DNA of 64,000 nt from Rhynchopus euleeides (taxonomy: Eukaryota; Euglenozoa; Diplonemea; Diplonemida; Diplonemidae). The notes under the pieces are model-generated. The model did no database searches and was not told the origin of the DNA. It was given only the letters and a program-made list of their open reading frames with translations. Position numbers and translations under genes: made by a program. Shown piece by piece: positions 39,721 through 49,495 of the stretch (position 1 is its first letter; every line of letters begins with the position of its first letter). The stretch is taken from NCBI GenBank assembly GCA_963210315.1, contig OY723290.1, positions 1,798,001-1,862,000 on the forward strand, in the 5' to 3' direction.

Positions 39721-42700
39721 ATGCCACGGATGAATGCTGCCGCCACAACGTCCTCCGCACCACCCCGCCGACTCCTATGCTGTGCACTGCTGGCAGGGCT
39801 GATCTGCGGAGGAGAAGCGGTAATCCTCTGCCGGGGTATGCCAGACGCGAGGCTGCGTGAGGAGTGCGCATCCCGTTATGGGGATGTTGCCGCTGACATC
39901 ACGCCCGTCATCCGGGGGTGGGTTGGGGAGGACACGACAGCTGCTGCGGGGATTGTCCGGGCTGCGTGGCACAGCGCAGCGTCTTACAAACACGGATTGA
40001 CACCACTGGGAGGCACGACAGGCGGATGCATCCGCATGTCACCTGAGAGGACCGACCCGGGCAACGCCGGGCTCGACCTTCATATAGAGAGGGTGTCCTC
40101 TCTTCAAGTCCGGCACAGCGGTGTGTCGTTTGCGGACATGCTGCAGCTCACCGCTGCTATCGCACATGAGGCCTGTGGCAGCGCGCAGATGTTCTTCACC
40201 CCGGGCCGGCGTGACTACCACGAATCGGCCTCATCAGAGCAGTGCGTCGCAGGCAGGTTGCCCCCGTCAAATTTTGAAGGGGACAGTGCGGACTTCTCCA
40301 AAATGCAGGCCTTTATCCTCAGCAGATTCGCCGCATTCCTCCCTGGGCTGGCGGGAGATCGCGAAGGGGACGCCTACAGCGATGCTTTCGTAGAGTCCAC
40401 CGTGGCGCTGATGGGCGGGCATACGCTGGGGGGGCTTTGGCTGAACAACAGCGGGCACGATGGGTTTTTTACGGAGAATCCGAACCGGTTTGACACAGAC
40501 TACTTTGCGAATCTTCTGGGGCTCGACTGGGGGGCTGACGGGGTGCGCATGGGTGCGGCGGAGGGGGTTGGGACGCAGTTCCGCGTCGGAAACATCACCA
40601 TGCTGGCGAGCGATCTCGCCATGCTTCACCACCCCCAGATGCGCGCCGCAGTCCAGAAATTCGCAGGCAACCGCACCGCCTTCACCTCTGTCTACTCCGA
40701 GGCCTGGGAGCTGCTTGTCGAGGCAGGGGTCCCACCCTACGGGCAGCTCACCACACCCCAACAGACCCCGCCACCGCCGCCACCCTCCGACTCGGCGTGC
40801 CACCCGAGCACCCTCGACGAGCCAACCCCCGCTTCTTCTTCTGGGTGGTGGCAACCCTCCCCCGCCTCCTCCTCCTCCTCCTCCACCACGCCCTCCGGGC
40901 GCCGCTACGCCTGCACCACGGCGCTTGCATTGGAGGGGCTCTCGGTGCACTGGACATACCACGCCAGCCATAACCCCGACGTGCCTCCCCACGCCAGCAT
41001 CGCGTTGGTCAGCAGGGGATTCTCACCACCGGGGTGGTTCGGCGTGTCTTTTCCCGACTCGCCCGGGTCGATGGTGCCCTCCAGGCATGCTGTGGTGCAC
41101 TCCTCCTTGGGGCCACGCCGCTACGCCATGGCGGGGCGGGATGTGGCAGGGGTGAGGCTGGTCGAGGGTGATGCGCTTAACGCACACCTCGCCGCCTCCC
41201 TCACGGGCATATCTTATGCGGAGGAGAATGGGGCGCAGATCCTGCGCGTGGTGCTGCGGGGTGCCGTTCCGCAGGGGGGGTCGAATGGGTCCGATTTGGA
41301 GCCCCTTGGATTCGACCTGTCGAGGGTGAACCTCGCCGTGGCGCGTGATGGCTCTGCCGAGTTGGGCGTGCACCGCTCCGACGCGATGTGCGCCGCCACG
41401 CTGAACCTTGTGGACAACCGGGTGGAGGAGGCTGCGCTGGAGCACGCCGCAGGTCTGATGCGGAAGCGGAGGAGGCACGCCTACCTGATGTGTGCCGCCC
41501 TCCTCTGCTTCCTCCTGGCAGTCGGGTCGAAGCGGTTTGGCAAGCGGGTCTTCCACATCTCCGACTCCTCGAAGAAACCCTTTGGGCAGGCCTTTATCGC
41601 ACACGTCGCTTTCATCGCGACCGGGGTGACGCTGCTGGTGGCCTCCCTTTCCATCGCCTTCGCCGATCTCGCTGGGAACGCGGTTCACTCGGGGGAAACG
41701 GGGCACCGCCAGCTCGGCTACACCGCCTTCGCCTTCCTGACTGCGGCCTGCCTGATGGGGGCGGTGGCACGCCACATCCCAAGGGGCCCAACCGCCACCC
41801 GCTTCCGCCTGGTCCACAAGCTCATCGGTGGTGCTGCCGTTGCCCTCATGACTCTCGAATGCATCACCGGCGTTGCCACCCTCAAGCGCCACTGCGAAGC
41901 GCAGCCGGAGTGCCAGCGGGTCGTCACGCTGTTCTATTGCATACTCGCAGGGGGCGTCGCAAGCACTGCGGCGCTGGAGGCGGCGATGTGGGTGCAGCGC
42001 GTGAGGGGTGCCTCCCCAGGGCTGAAGAACCGCGTCTCCGCCTTCGTCGCCCCTCCCAAGAAGGGCTTCGCATACACCGCGAACGTCGTCACCGCAAACA
42101 CATTTTCCCGCGACGAGGTTGCGATGCACGACACCATCCACAGCCCGTGGATCATCATCGACGGCAGGGTGTTCGACGTGAAGGAATGGTACGAAAGGCA
42201 CCCTGGGGGGAGCGATGTCATCCTCTCGCTTCTGGGGCAGGATGCCACGGAGGCGTTTTTTACCGCATCCCATTCCGGAGCCGCGATGCGCTACCTCAAG
42301 ACGTTCTACGTGGGGGAGGTGGAGGGGGAGGAGGTGCGCAGCTACGTCGACCTGCTGGAGAACATCACGACCAGCATGGCAGAGCTCGACATCGAAGGGG
42401 CAGAGGCCTTCATCAGCGAGGCATGCAACGGGGTGGCGGACATCCCACAGTCGGTCATCTTTGTGCTGAAAGACCTGCTCAAGAGCATCGTCTCCTTCAA
42501 GCCGCACATCCCGGCTGCTGTGATCCAGAGTGTTGCTGGGGAGCGTTTCGCAGGGCTGGATGAGGCCGATTCCGCGGTGTTCAAGATGCTTGCGAAGGAG
42601 GACCCCAACATTGCGGACTACCAGCAGGATGTTCTGACCCGGAAGGAGTCGCGCAGGCAGAAGTGCGGCCGCGGCGGGATCCGCCTGACCCCCACCACCA

Positions 42701-43812
42701 GCGATCTGGACAGCCCCAGCGGCCGCAGCGATTCCGGATCTGCGAAGGGCAACCCTGGGCTGAACGCGCCTGCCCTTTCGTTTGCCAACTCCAACGCCCT
42801 GTCGTCGCAGCCGTCGTCCTTTTCCGGGCCCCTCACTGTGGGGACGTCGAACGGGCACCTCGGGTCCGACAGGTCGTTCTCCGTGATGACAAACTCCCCC
42901 CAGGGGGGGCCGACACGCGCACCCGATGCAGACCTGGGGCTTGGGTGCAGCCCCCACAAGCGTGTGGTGGTGTTGGTGGTGCGCCCCCCGAGGGCGGCCA
43001 CCTTGAGGAGCAGCATCGATGCCCTTGCCGCGGCTGACCTCCGCAGCGAGGTGTTGGCCAGCGTGCACTTCCATGTGGAGGCGAGCAGGGGGTGCATCCA
43101 CCGCGTGGCGGAGGACAGCGTGACCGTCACCTGGTGTGCCGTTACCGCGATGCCTCTGTCTGCCGGGACGTGGAAGGGGATGTCCGCAGCCAGCGTGCTC
43201 GCAGGGGAAACGGGTTCCCACTGTGGGTTGCACACCGGGCTGGCGCAGGTTGGGTTCGCCGGCCCTGCCACCAGCAAGGCCTTCTACGTCGTGGGGGGTG
43301 TCGTGCAGGATGCGGATGTGATGGCGCGCTTGGCCCAGGCAAGCTCGGCCCCCTCGATAGTCTCTCTGGCAACCCTGCAGAGCTTTAAATCGCTTGCGTC
43401 GTGCGTCACATCCGCGCCCTTCTTCGATGTGGGTGGGTCTGCGGGTGCCATCACCACCAGCGTGCTGCTGGCTGTGAAGGAGGCACAGCTTAACTGCAAG
43501 GAGTGGATGTATGAACTGCAGGACATACGCCTGTCGGAGGCGGCGCGCCGTGAGTCATGCACATCACTGGAGGGCATCCTGAGCGCCCTGTTTGCCCGGC
43601 GGGGCGATGCCGGCCCTCTTGTAGCGGATCTCTCAGAGAGGCTGCTGGTGTACGCCTCGGGTGAGGCGGCTCAACATGCCGCTTTCGCCGTCTGGCTGTC
43701 GGGTGTGCTGCCGGCAATGTCGGGAGGTATACCCAGGCTCGAGATCACCGTGGGGGGCACCGTGTTCTCAGGCGATGTTGCACCCCTATCTTCACCGGAG
43801 TCGTCGGGTTGA
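39721..43812 (+). CDS. Class I haem peroxidase - DOMON - cytochrome b561 - cytochrome b5 fusion
   Basis: 1363 residues, one exon. After a signal peptide (about 15-33) comes an ascorbate/cytochrome-c-peroxidase-like domain (50-335): distal RAAWHSAASY (R80, W83, H84), proximal MGGHTLGG (H234) and ASDLAML (D298). A Pro/Ser linker leads to a DOMON haem domain (396-555, SVHWTYHA start), then about five membrane helices of cytochrome b561 type (590-757, with GHRQLGY and RLVHKLIGG histidines), a cytochrome b5 domain (790-870; HPGG at 827-830, second His in ASHSGAAM), and a C-terminal region (1080-1210) resembling a class III nucleotidyl cyclase homology domain (TGLAQVGFAG, then VVQDADVMARL). The layout suggests trans-membrane electron transfer feeding an outer peroxidase. 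The cyclase call is weak. ATG is at 39721; stop is TGA. Confidence 0.85.
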   Translation: MPRMNAAATTSSAPPRRLLCCALLAGLICGGEAVILCRGMPDARLREECASRYGDVAADITPVIRGWVGEDTTAAAGIVRAAWHSAASYKHGLTPLGGTTGGCIRMSPERTDPGNAGLDLHIERVSSLQVRHSGVSFADMLQLTAAIAHEACGSAQMFFTPGRRDYHESASSEQCVAGRLPPSNFEGDSADFSKMQAFILSRFAAFLPGLAGDREGDAYSDAFVESTVALMGGHTLGGLWLNNSGHDGFFTENPNRFDTDYFANLLGLDWGADGVRMGAAEGVGTQFRVGNITMLASDLAMLHHPQMRAAVQKFAGNRTAFTSVYSEAWELLVEAGVPPYGQLTTPQQTPPPPPPSDSACHPSTLDEPTPASSSGWWQPSPASSSSSSTTPSGRRYACTTALALEGLSVHWTYHASHNPDVPPHASIALVSRGFSPPGWFGVSFPDSPGSMVPSRHAVVHSSLGPRRYAMAGRDVAGVRLVEGDALNAHLAASLTGISYAEENGAQILRVVLRGAVPQGGSNGSDLEPLGFDLSRVNLAVARDGSAELGVHRSDAMCAATLNLVDNRVEEAALEHAAGLMRKRRRHAYLMCAALLCFLLAVGSKRFGKRVFHISDSSKKPFGQAFIAHVAFIATGVTLLVASLSIAFADLAGNAVHSGETGHRQLGYTAFAFLTAACLMGAVARHIPRGPTATRFRLVHKLIGGAAVALMTLECITGVATLKRHCEAQPECQRVVTLFYCILAGGVASTAALEAAMWVQRVRGASPGLKNRVSAFVAPPKKGFAYTANVVTANTFSRDEVAMHDTIHSPWIIIDGRVFDVKEWYERHPGGSDVILSLLGQDATEAFFTASHSGAAMRYLKTFYVGEVEGEEVRSYVDLLENITTSMAELDIEGAEAFISEACNGVADIPQSVIFVLKDLLKSIVSFKPHIPAAVIQSVAGERFAGLDEADSAVFKMLAKEDPNIADYQQDVLTRKESRRQKCGRGGIRLTPTTSDLDSPSGRSDSGSAKGNPGLNAPALSFANSNALSSQPSSFSGPLTVGTSNGHLGSDRSFSVMTNSPQGGPTRAPDADLGLGCSPHKRVVVLVVRPPRAATLRSSIDALAAADLRSEVLASVHFHVEASRGCIHRVAEDSVTVTWCAVTAMPLSAGTWKGMSAASVLAGETGSHCGLHTGLAQVGFAGPATSKAFYVVGGVVQDADVMARLAQASSAPSIVSLATLQSFKSLASCVTSAPFFDVGGSAGAITTSVLLAVKEAQLNCKEWMYELQDIRLSEAARRESCTSLEGILSALFARRGDAGPLVADLSERLLVYASGEAAQHAAFAVWLSGVLPAMSGGIPRLEITVGGTVFSGDVAPLSSPESSG

Positions 43813-44042
43813 TAGCCAGTGCCTGACGTGTAGCAAACCTCTCACCTTCCATCATCATATTCGTGTAGAACCAAACGACGCGCCGATACAGTTACTGTTG
43901 TTGTGAAGGCCGCCCACAGCGGCCTTCAGGCGCAAAAGAAAAGTATCCGCAAGGCATCGCCCGGGATCCTAGAAAAGGTCCTGCCCGCCCGAGTCTGTTT
44001 CTTGCAGTTGCTGAGTTGCTGGGCAAGGGGGGGGGGGGGGTA
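43813..44042. other. 3' flank of the fusion gene, ending in a G tract
   Basis: A short GGCCGCC-hairpin (AAGGCCGCCCACAGCGGCCTT, split around 43907-43927) may act in 3'-end formation. A G14 tract then ends in TA, the target of the element chain that follows. Confidence 0.5.
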
Positions 44043-44273
44043 GGGGGGGTCATAAGCCCCCCTAAAAACGTACGAAAACCAAAATTTTCAACATACCATC
44101 AGAACCGCCCTAATACCTGATCTGACCCGAAAATCCGACCCATACCCCCCCGGAAACTGTCTGGGGCCCACTTGTGACACCTGATACGCACTTTTGTGAT
44201 GATTTTTTGGGGTCCTAAAAAATGTACCTCAGTTTCGTACCTTGCCTTTGTACCTGAACCACTCCCGACCGCA

Positions 44274-44543
44274 TTATTTCGTTCTTTGCCTTTTCTGCGG
44301 TGGTTCTGGCTCAGGTGGCACGCATGTTGCCTTCCCCAGTGCCTCGGCAAGGTCTTTCTTGACCTGATTAGTGGGAATGTTGTGTTGTTGCGTCAGCAGA
44401 ATGAGTTCAGCCACCTTCTGGGTGTAGTACTTCGATCGCATATGGGTCATTGTGAGTACTTCGTACGCCTGGGAGGCTGCATCGGCATTAGTAGGCAGCG
44501 TTGTAGATGCTTTTGCTTCGTCGATCTTAGCCTGTGAAGGCAC
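44274..44543 (-). CDS. Possible last exon of the TA element 1 gene
   Basis: The frame after a CCTTCACAG acceptor-like sequence encodes AKIDEAKASTTLPTNADAAS through KVAELILLTQQHNIPTNQVK and ends in a basic tail (KRQRTK). It has no ATG of its own near the start. It looks like protein (amphipathic helices), so I propose an exon joined to the 44579-45430 frame. The end lies in the inverted repeat. Confidence 0.4.
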   Translation of the reverse strand: MPSQAKIDEAKASTTLPTNADAASQAYEVLTMTHMRSKYYTQKVAELILLTQQHNIPTNQVKKDLAEALGKATCVPPEPEPPQKRQRTK

Positions 44544-44578
44544 GATTGGGATATTGTACGCCCTGAGAGCCGAAGTGG

Positions 44579-45430
44579 TTATGATTGTGCTGTGTAATTT
44601 GCGCCCCGCAGGATATGCACACCACGCAGTCTCGACAACACGTATGAGAGTGTACCATGTGGGGACTCAACAAGGTCATTGGATCGGCATCTGCCTGCCG
44701 ACTCAGCCCCCACACAGTGCGACCGCAAGGTCGCCAGGGATGTCTCAACGCCAGGGGAATACCCTCCCCTGGCGTTGTACAACCCTACTCTCAACCCTCG
44801 GGTCCTCTCCTGGAGGCGGTGGTGGCGGGCCCGCAACGCTTCGTACTTCCGGTACAGACTGAGGTAGTCTGCCCGGCTGACCCGCTCATTGCTTCCTAGA
44901 TCATCTGCTGCTCTGGAGCTGCCATCACTCTCACTGCCCACATCAGTTGGTGTGGGGGTAGGAGCAGGAGGAGTGGGAGGAGTAGGAGTGCAGGTGACAT
45001 CTTTCTTGGCTAGCAAGGAACGCCGCTTTTCCCGCACGTGCGTGCAGTTGATGCACCACTGCATATATCTGTCGTCACCACGTCCCACTCGCTCTCCTAT
45101 GTACCCAGCCCGACGGAGCGCCCGAAATAATGTCGCCTCACCGATGTCGTGTGCCGTTTTCTTTTTACGCAGGTCTGCCACAACGCTCTCTGCCGAGACC
45201 CCGTACATCTCCCGTTTGGCGAGCGTCTTTCGAGCAAGGTACTCCTCTGCAGCAGCATCTGACACCTCTGCGAGGCCCTGGGCACGCGGCATGTGTTGCT
45301 CGGCGTGCTGAGTGAGCGTAGTGACACCCTTCCCTTGCAAAGAACGAAATAATGCGGTCGGGAGTGGTTCAGGTACAAAGGCAAGGTACGAAACTGAGGT
45401 ACATTTTTTAGGACCCCAAAAAATCATCAC
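44579..45430 (-). CDS. Element-encoded hypothetical protein of TA element 1
   Basis: 283 codons. The first 31 codons (MMIFWGPKKCTSVSYLAF...) lie in the right inverted repeat, so the same start also exists at the left end on the + strand (44196). After that, helical segments (SDAAAEEYLARKTLAKREMY, and TLFRALRRAGYIGERVG, which looks like a helix-turn-helix), a possible C-x2-C site (WCINC), a Thr/Pro linker and a charged helix (YRKYEALRARHHRLQERTRG) follow. The last 40 codons look non-coding and may be intron. Not recognised; a DNA-binding protein of the element is plausible. Confidence 0.5.
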   Translation of the reverse strand: MMIFWGPKKCTSVSYLAFVPEPLPTALFRSLQGKGVTTLTQHAEQHMPRAQGLAEVSDAAAEEYLARKTLAKREMYGVSAESVVADLRKKKTAHDIGEATLFRALRRAGYIGERVGRGDDRYMQWCINCTHVREKRRSLLAKKDVTCTPTPPTPPAPTPTPTDVGSESDGSSRAADDLGSNERVSRADYLSLYRKYEALRARHHRLQERTRGLRVGLYNARGGYSPGVETSLATLRSHCVGAESAGRCRSNDLVESPHGTLSYVLSRLRGVHILRGANYTAQS

Positions 45431-45574
45431 AAAAGTGCGTATCAGGTGTCACAAGTGGGCCCCAGACAGTTTCCGGGGGGGTATGGGTCGGATTTTCGGG
45501 TCAGATCAGGTATTAGGGCGGCTCTGATGGTATGTCGAAAATTTTGGTTTTGTACGGGCTTATGACCCCCCCTA

Positions 45575-47166
45575 GGCATACAGTGCAAACGATAATAATT
45601 ATCGCATACGATAATTATTATCGTATTCCCATTATCGTATATTATCGTATACGATAATATACGACAATGGTGCGATAATTTTTTGAGATTTTCGGAAAAC
45701 CAGAAATCAGCCCAGAACACATTGAAAAAGTGGTAAAAGTGGAGCCGGAAGCTGCCATTTTTGCTTCTTTGAATTATTGGTGACGGGGGGCTTCACTCAG
45801 AAGTGTAGAATGTCCCTCACAAATGGGTGGCAGAGACACAACACACATAGTGCCTTGACATGCACATCACTATGTCTGTCTGAAGAAGTTTCAGGCACAG
45901 TGGGGCGGAGAGGACTCTGGGGATTGGGCAGTGGCCGTTCCACATGCCCTTCCCCTCGTGACTTACACCCTGTCGCCACCCCACTTCATGGTAAACATGA
46001 CTACGCAGCAACAGGGTCATACTTGCGGCGGTATGCAACCACCAGTACAGCCTGTTGCGGGTTCGCAAAGCCGACTGGTACGCTGCCTTGCCGTCGGGAC
46101 CCAGATACTGAGGACACCCCTGTGAGAACACTGAGGGAAGACGTTGGGCTAGCCTAGTTGAAGCAGGTGTCGGGGTGACCGAGACAGAGCACCCTGCCCA
46201 GAACATGAACAAGAAAGACTGTTCGACTGATGGGGAAGAACCTGATAGGCAGGTGTGGTCTTCGGTGCAATGTTTGGAGAGATCAGGAGATTTCTCTTCA
46301 AGGCTACCACTTATGTTGGACTTGGCCTTCGCTCCCGTGAGCAGTGAAAAAGTGAGGAACACCGTTCTTCCCCTCTGACTGACGACCAGTGATGACATAG
46401 CGAAGGACCTTGAATGGGGTTTGAACCCGAGAGAGGCAATACTCAACCAAAGGTATTCTTCAGGACCTGGCACGGAACGGGCGATACGAACGCTCCCACC
46501 GTGCGCACGGACCTGTCTGCAACTCTACAAGGAACCACGGGGTGGCGCGCGCACATCACCTCGGAGGCCTCAAGGAGCCTGCCTGACCTGCACGACTCCG
46601 CTGCGCTACAAGGCGGAGCTCGGGCGCCATCCTCACCGACAGCAAGGCAAGGGGTGATGATCATCTGGAGACACCTGAGCCCATGCAGGATCGGAGAGAC
46701 GCGATCCACCCGAGGGAGACCACCATCCACCTCCTTCGGACAGACCACACAGCCTTGTCGATGACCACAGCAGCCCGGACACAGACCAGTACGCGTACCC
46801 TGCCTGCAGCACCGGACCCCACAGGCTCATCTTACCCTTCCTGGGGCTGGGAGAATGGTAGTGATCTCTATTTTGTGGCTGATTGTGGCCCTTGGCGGGG
46901 TTTGGTGGCGTTTGGCGGTGGTAAACTGGAGATTTCGGTGATTGGTTTCGGGCAAAATCAGGTGGGTATCGCATACGATAATGGGATTATCGTATGTTAT
47001 CGCATACGATAATAATTATCGTATCTGGTCGTATACGATAATCCATTATCGCATCATACGATAATGGATTATCGTATGCGATAATGAATTATCGTATGCG
47101 ACAATTTTCCGAAAATTATCGTATCTGGTATATATGCGATAATAATTATCGTTTGCACTGTATGCC
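45575..47166. mobile_element. TA element 2 of the chain (CGATAATAATTATCG subterminal palindromes)
   Basis: The ends GGCATACAGTGCAAACGATA and complement are inverted and flanked by TA that it shares with elements 1 and 3. Palindromic CGATAATAATTATCG and ATACGATAATC units occupy both subterminal zones (45592-45665, 46975-47152). The interior (45901-46950) is duplicated at 54625-56335 in a longer form. No convincing gene. Confidence 0.75.
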
Positions 47167-47168
47167 TA

Positions 47169-48149
47169 GGGCAGTGAAGGCAAAATACGCGTATTTTTCA
47201 GAATCCCGATTTTAAAAATACGTTGAACGTTCAAATACGTTGAACGTTCAGCGTATTTGAACGTTTCTCACATTGCCTACCGTCTGCAGGGGCCACCAGT
47301 CACAAACCCACCTTTCCTCAAGCAGAGCAAGGGCGAGTTGGTGGCACCAACGACAACCGTGCGGAAGACGTCCTTGGAGCACGATTTTACAGCGACTTGC
47401 TTCGCGATGCAGTCGACAGCATCCCTTGTCCTTTGCTCCATGAAGCGGGCTGGTGCAGTTGAGGTGAACCCCTGCAGGTGGGATACCCCATACGGTTCTC
47501 CCATGCGGGATATCCCACTGGGTTCTGGCAAGTCACGTATGTCTCTAGACTGGGTTCTGGCTTAGAGGCGTTCAGCCATAAGCCATCCAGTGGGAGCATC
47601 ACGGCACTGTCCGCTCGGACACGTAGATACCAGGGACTGAAATGGGAGTTCCCCATATTGCTGTCGACATACGCCGGCTCGAGGTGTTCTCTCTCAGTCG
47701 GGTAAAACCACCCTGTCTCACGACGGTCTAAATCCAGCTCACGTTCGGCCATCCACTTCCTCTACACGACGGACTCCAGCCGGTCGAGTGGGGTAAAACT
47801 GGGAGATAGGTCGAGAGGGGGTTGGTACCCCCGCTTTTCCGGAGTTAGTCAACCCTGAAAAGAGGGGGTACCAACCACCCCTTTCCGGGTCCCGCCCCTT
47901 CTCGGACTACAGAACCCCGTTTTCACCGCCTTTTCGCCACGCGTGACACTCTCCATCCCACCGGTGTCCCCTTTAGTGTGTGCAGGGGGCCCACCCCCTA
48001 CTGCTAGGGGGGGTTTCATGTGGAGAGTGCACCCAGTGGGTGAAAACGCCCAAAAGCCAAAAAAACGTTCAACTTCGACGCATTTTTTTAAAAATACGTT
48101 GAACGTTCAAATACGTTGAACGTTTTTTACGTATTTTCTATCACTGCCC
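47169..48149. mobile_element. TA element 3 of the chain (ATACGTTGAACGTTCAA subterminal repeats)
   Basis: The ends GGGCAGTGAAGGCAAAATACG and CGTATTTTCTATCACTGCCC are inverted with small differences and flanked by TA. AAAATACGTTGAACGTTCAA repeats lie inside both ends (47212-47262, 48060-48130). It contains the left end of the 47765-57890 candidate, which is inconsistent with simple nesting. No gene. Confidence 0.7.
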
Positions 48150-49495
48150 TAGGGGGGGGGGGGGGGGCGGGTGTGCTTCTTCCTGGGAGGAGCGCAAGAG
48201 GCGGGGGTAGGTGGTATGATTTCAGTGTTCAATCATCCCAGGTCCGGCCGTCTTTTTCCTTCAGGAGGGGCTGTCGGCGCCAATAATGAACAGTGGGGCT
48301 TGCAGCTCAAGAGAGGGGGCTGCGTGGTTGCACGATTTGAAGGAGAATTCTACGAAGTTTCAGAACAGGATTGGGGGCACGGGCTTAGCAACTGCCCATG
48401 CCCCCCCCTGCCTCCCCCCTCCCACGCCGCTCACTGCTCTCGTATTCCCTGAAGTCCCGAACAGACGCCCTATTGTCAAAACAGGAGGATGTTGTCAATT
48501 TGGCACCGCAGTGTATCTTCTCTTGTGACTCAAAGAGAGGCGATAGGTCCTGGGTAAGACGTTAAACTGCCTGGGGGGGCCGTCCCCGGACCATGACGGG
48601 TGCCTGCACCAGGAGTCTAGCACGGCCGTGGTCCAGGGCATGACCGAAAACTGCTTGGGTACCGAGGCTCCCCAGACCAGGAAGGGTGGAGACACCTGGA
48701 GTCTAAATAGTCACACCACGTCAGGCCAGACCTTCGCATTGCACTCCGCGAAGACTGCCACACAGCCGCGGGGCAGGTGTGCAGCCTGTGGAAAACCTCG
48801 TACAGAAAAGGGTCGGCGACCGCCCGCCCCCAGTCTGAGAGGCATCAGCCGAATCTCGGTGGAGGCGGGCACAAAACAAAAGGGAGAGTCGTCACTGTGC
48901 ATATCAGCACGGTCCCGCCCTCTGTGCCAGACCAACACACCACCAAAGGAAAAGAGGAAGAGGCGACGTAAGGCAATGCCTCCGTGCGGCCAGGAGAACA
49001 CGAAATAGCGACCCCCTCAACGGGGAATGCTACGAGCACGGCCAAAAATCGTTCAAAAAATCGTTCAAGAGAGGCGATTCCCGCCTCACCCTCGACATTC
49101 TGCACGGTGGACTTCTGCATTGCGTGAGTAACTGTTTTCAAGAGTTCCGATTCGCAGGAGTACCACTTCCGCAATGCAGAAGTATACTTAGGAAATGCAG
49201 GAGTATACTTCTGCATTCCAGGAGTCACGCAAGGCAAAAATGAGTGAACGGGCAGCATGCCGTTCCTCTTTTTTGCCTCGTGAGAGGTTCCCCCCCCACC
49301 AGGCAAGGTGAAAAATGAAGAAACGGGCAGCATGCCGTTCTACATTTTCCCTTGCAAGGCAGGGAGGGCGCCCCCCATGCCAGACAGCAGCCACCCCTGC
49401 AGGGGCAACAACTGACGGGCATGGGGGAACGAGGTGGGTCTAGACCCGACACCGCCACCACACGCGCAGTGCACCTTTCGGATACGCTGTCGTGA

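Larger units (their letters stand above)
44043..45572. mobile_element. TA element 1 of a back-to-back chain, about 240-bp inverted repeats
   Basis: The inverted repeats 44043-44289 and 45335-45572 begin GGGGGGGTCATAAGC and stay nearly identical to their inner edge (GCATTATTTCGTTCTTTGCC). TA lies on both sides. Minus-strand frames at 44579-45430 and 44274-44543 occupy the interior. Long repeats with TA target suggest a Tc1/mariner-like or similar mechanism; no DDE signature was identified. Confidence 0.75.
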
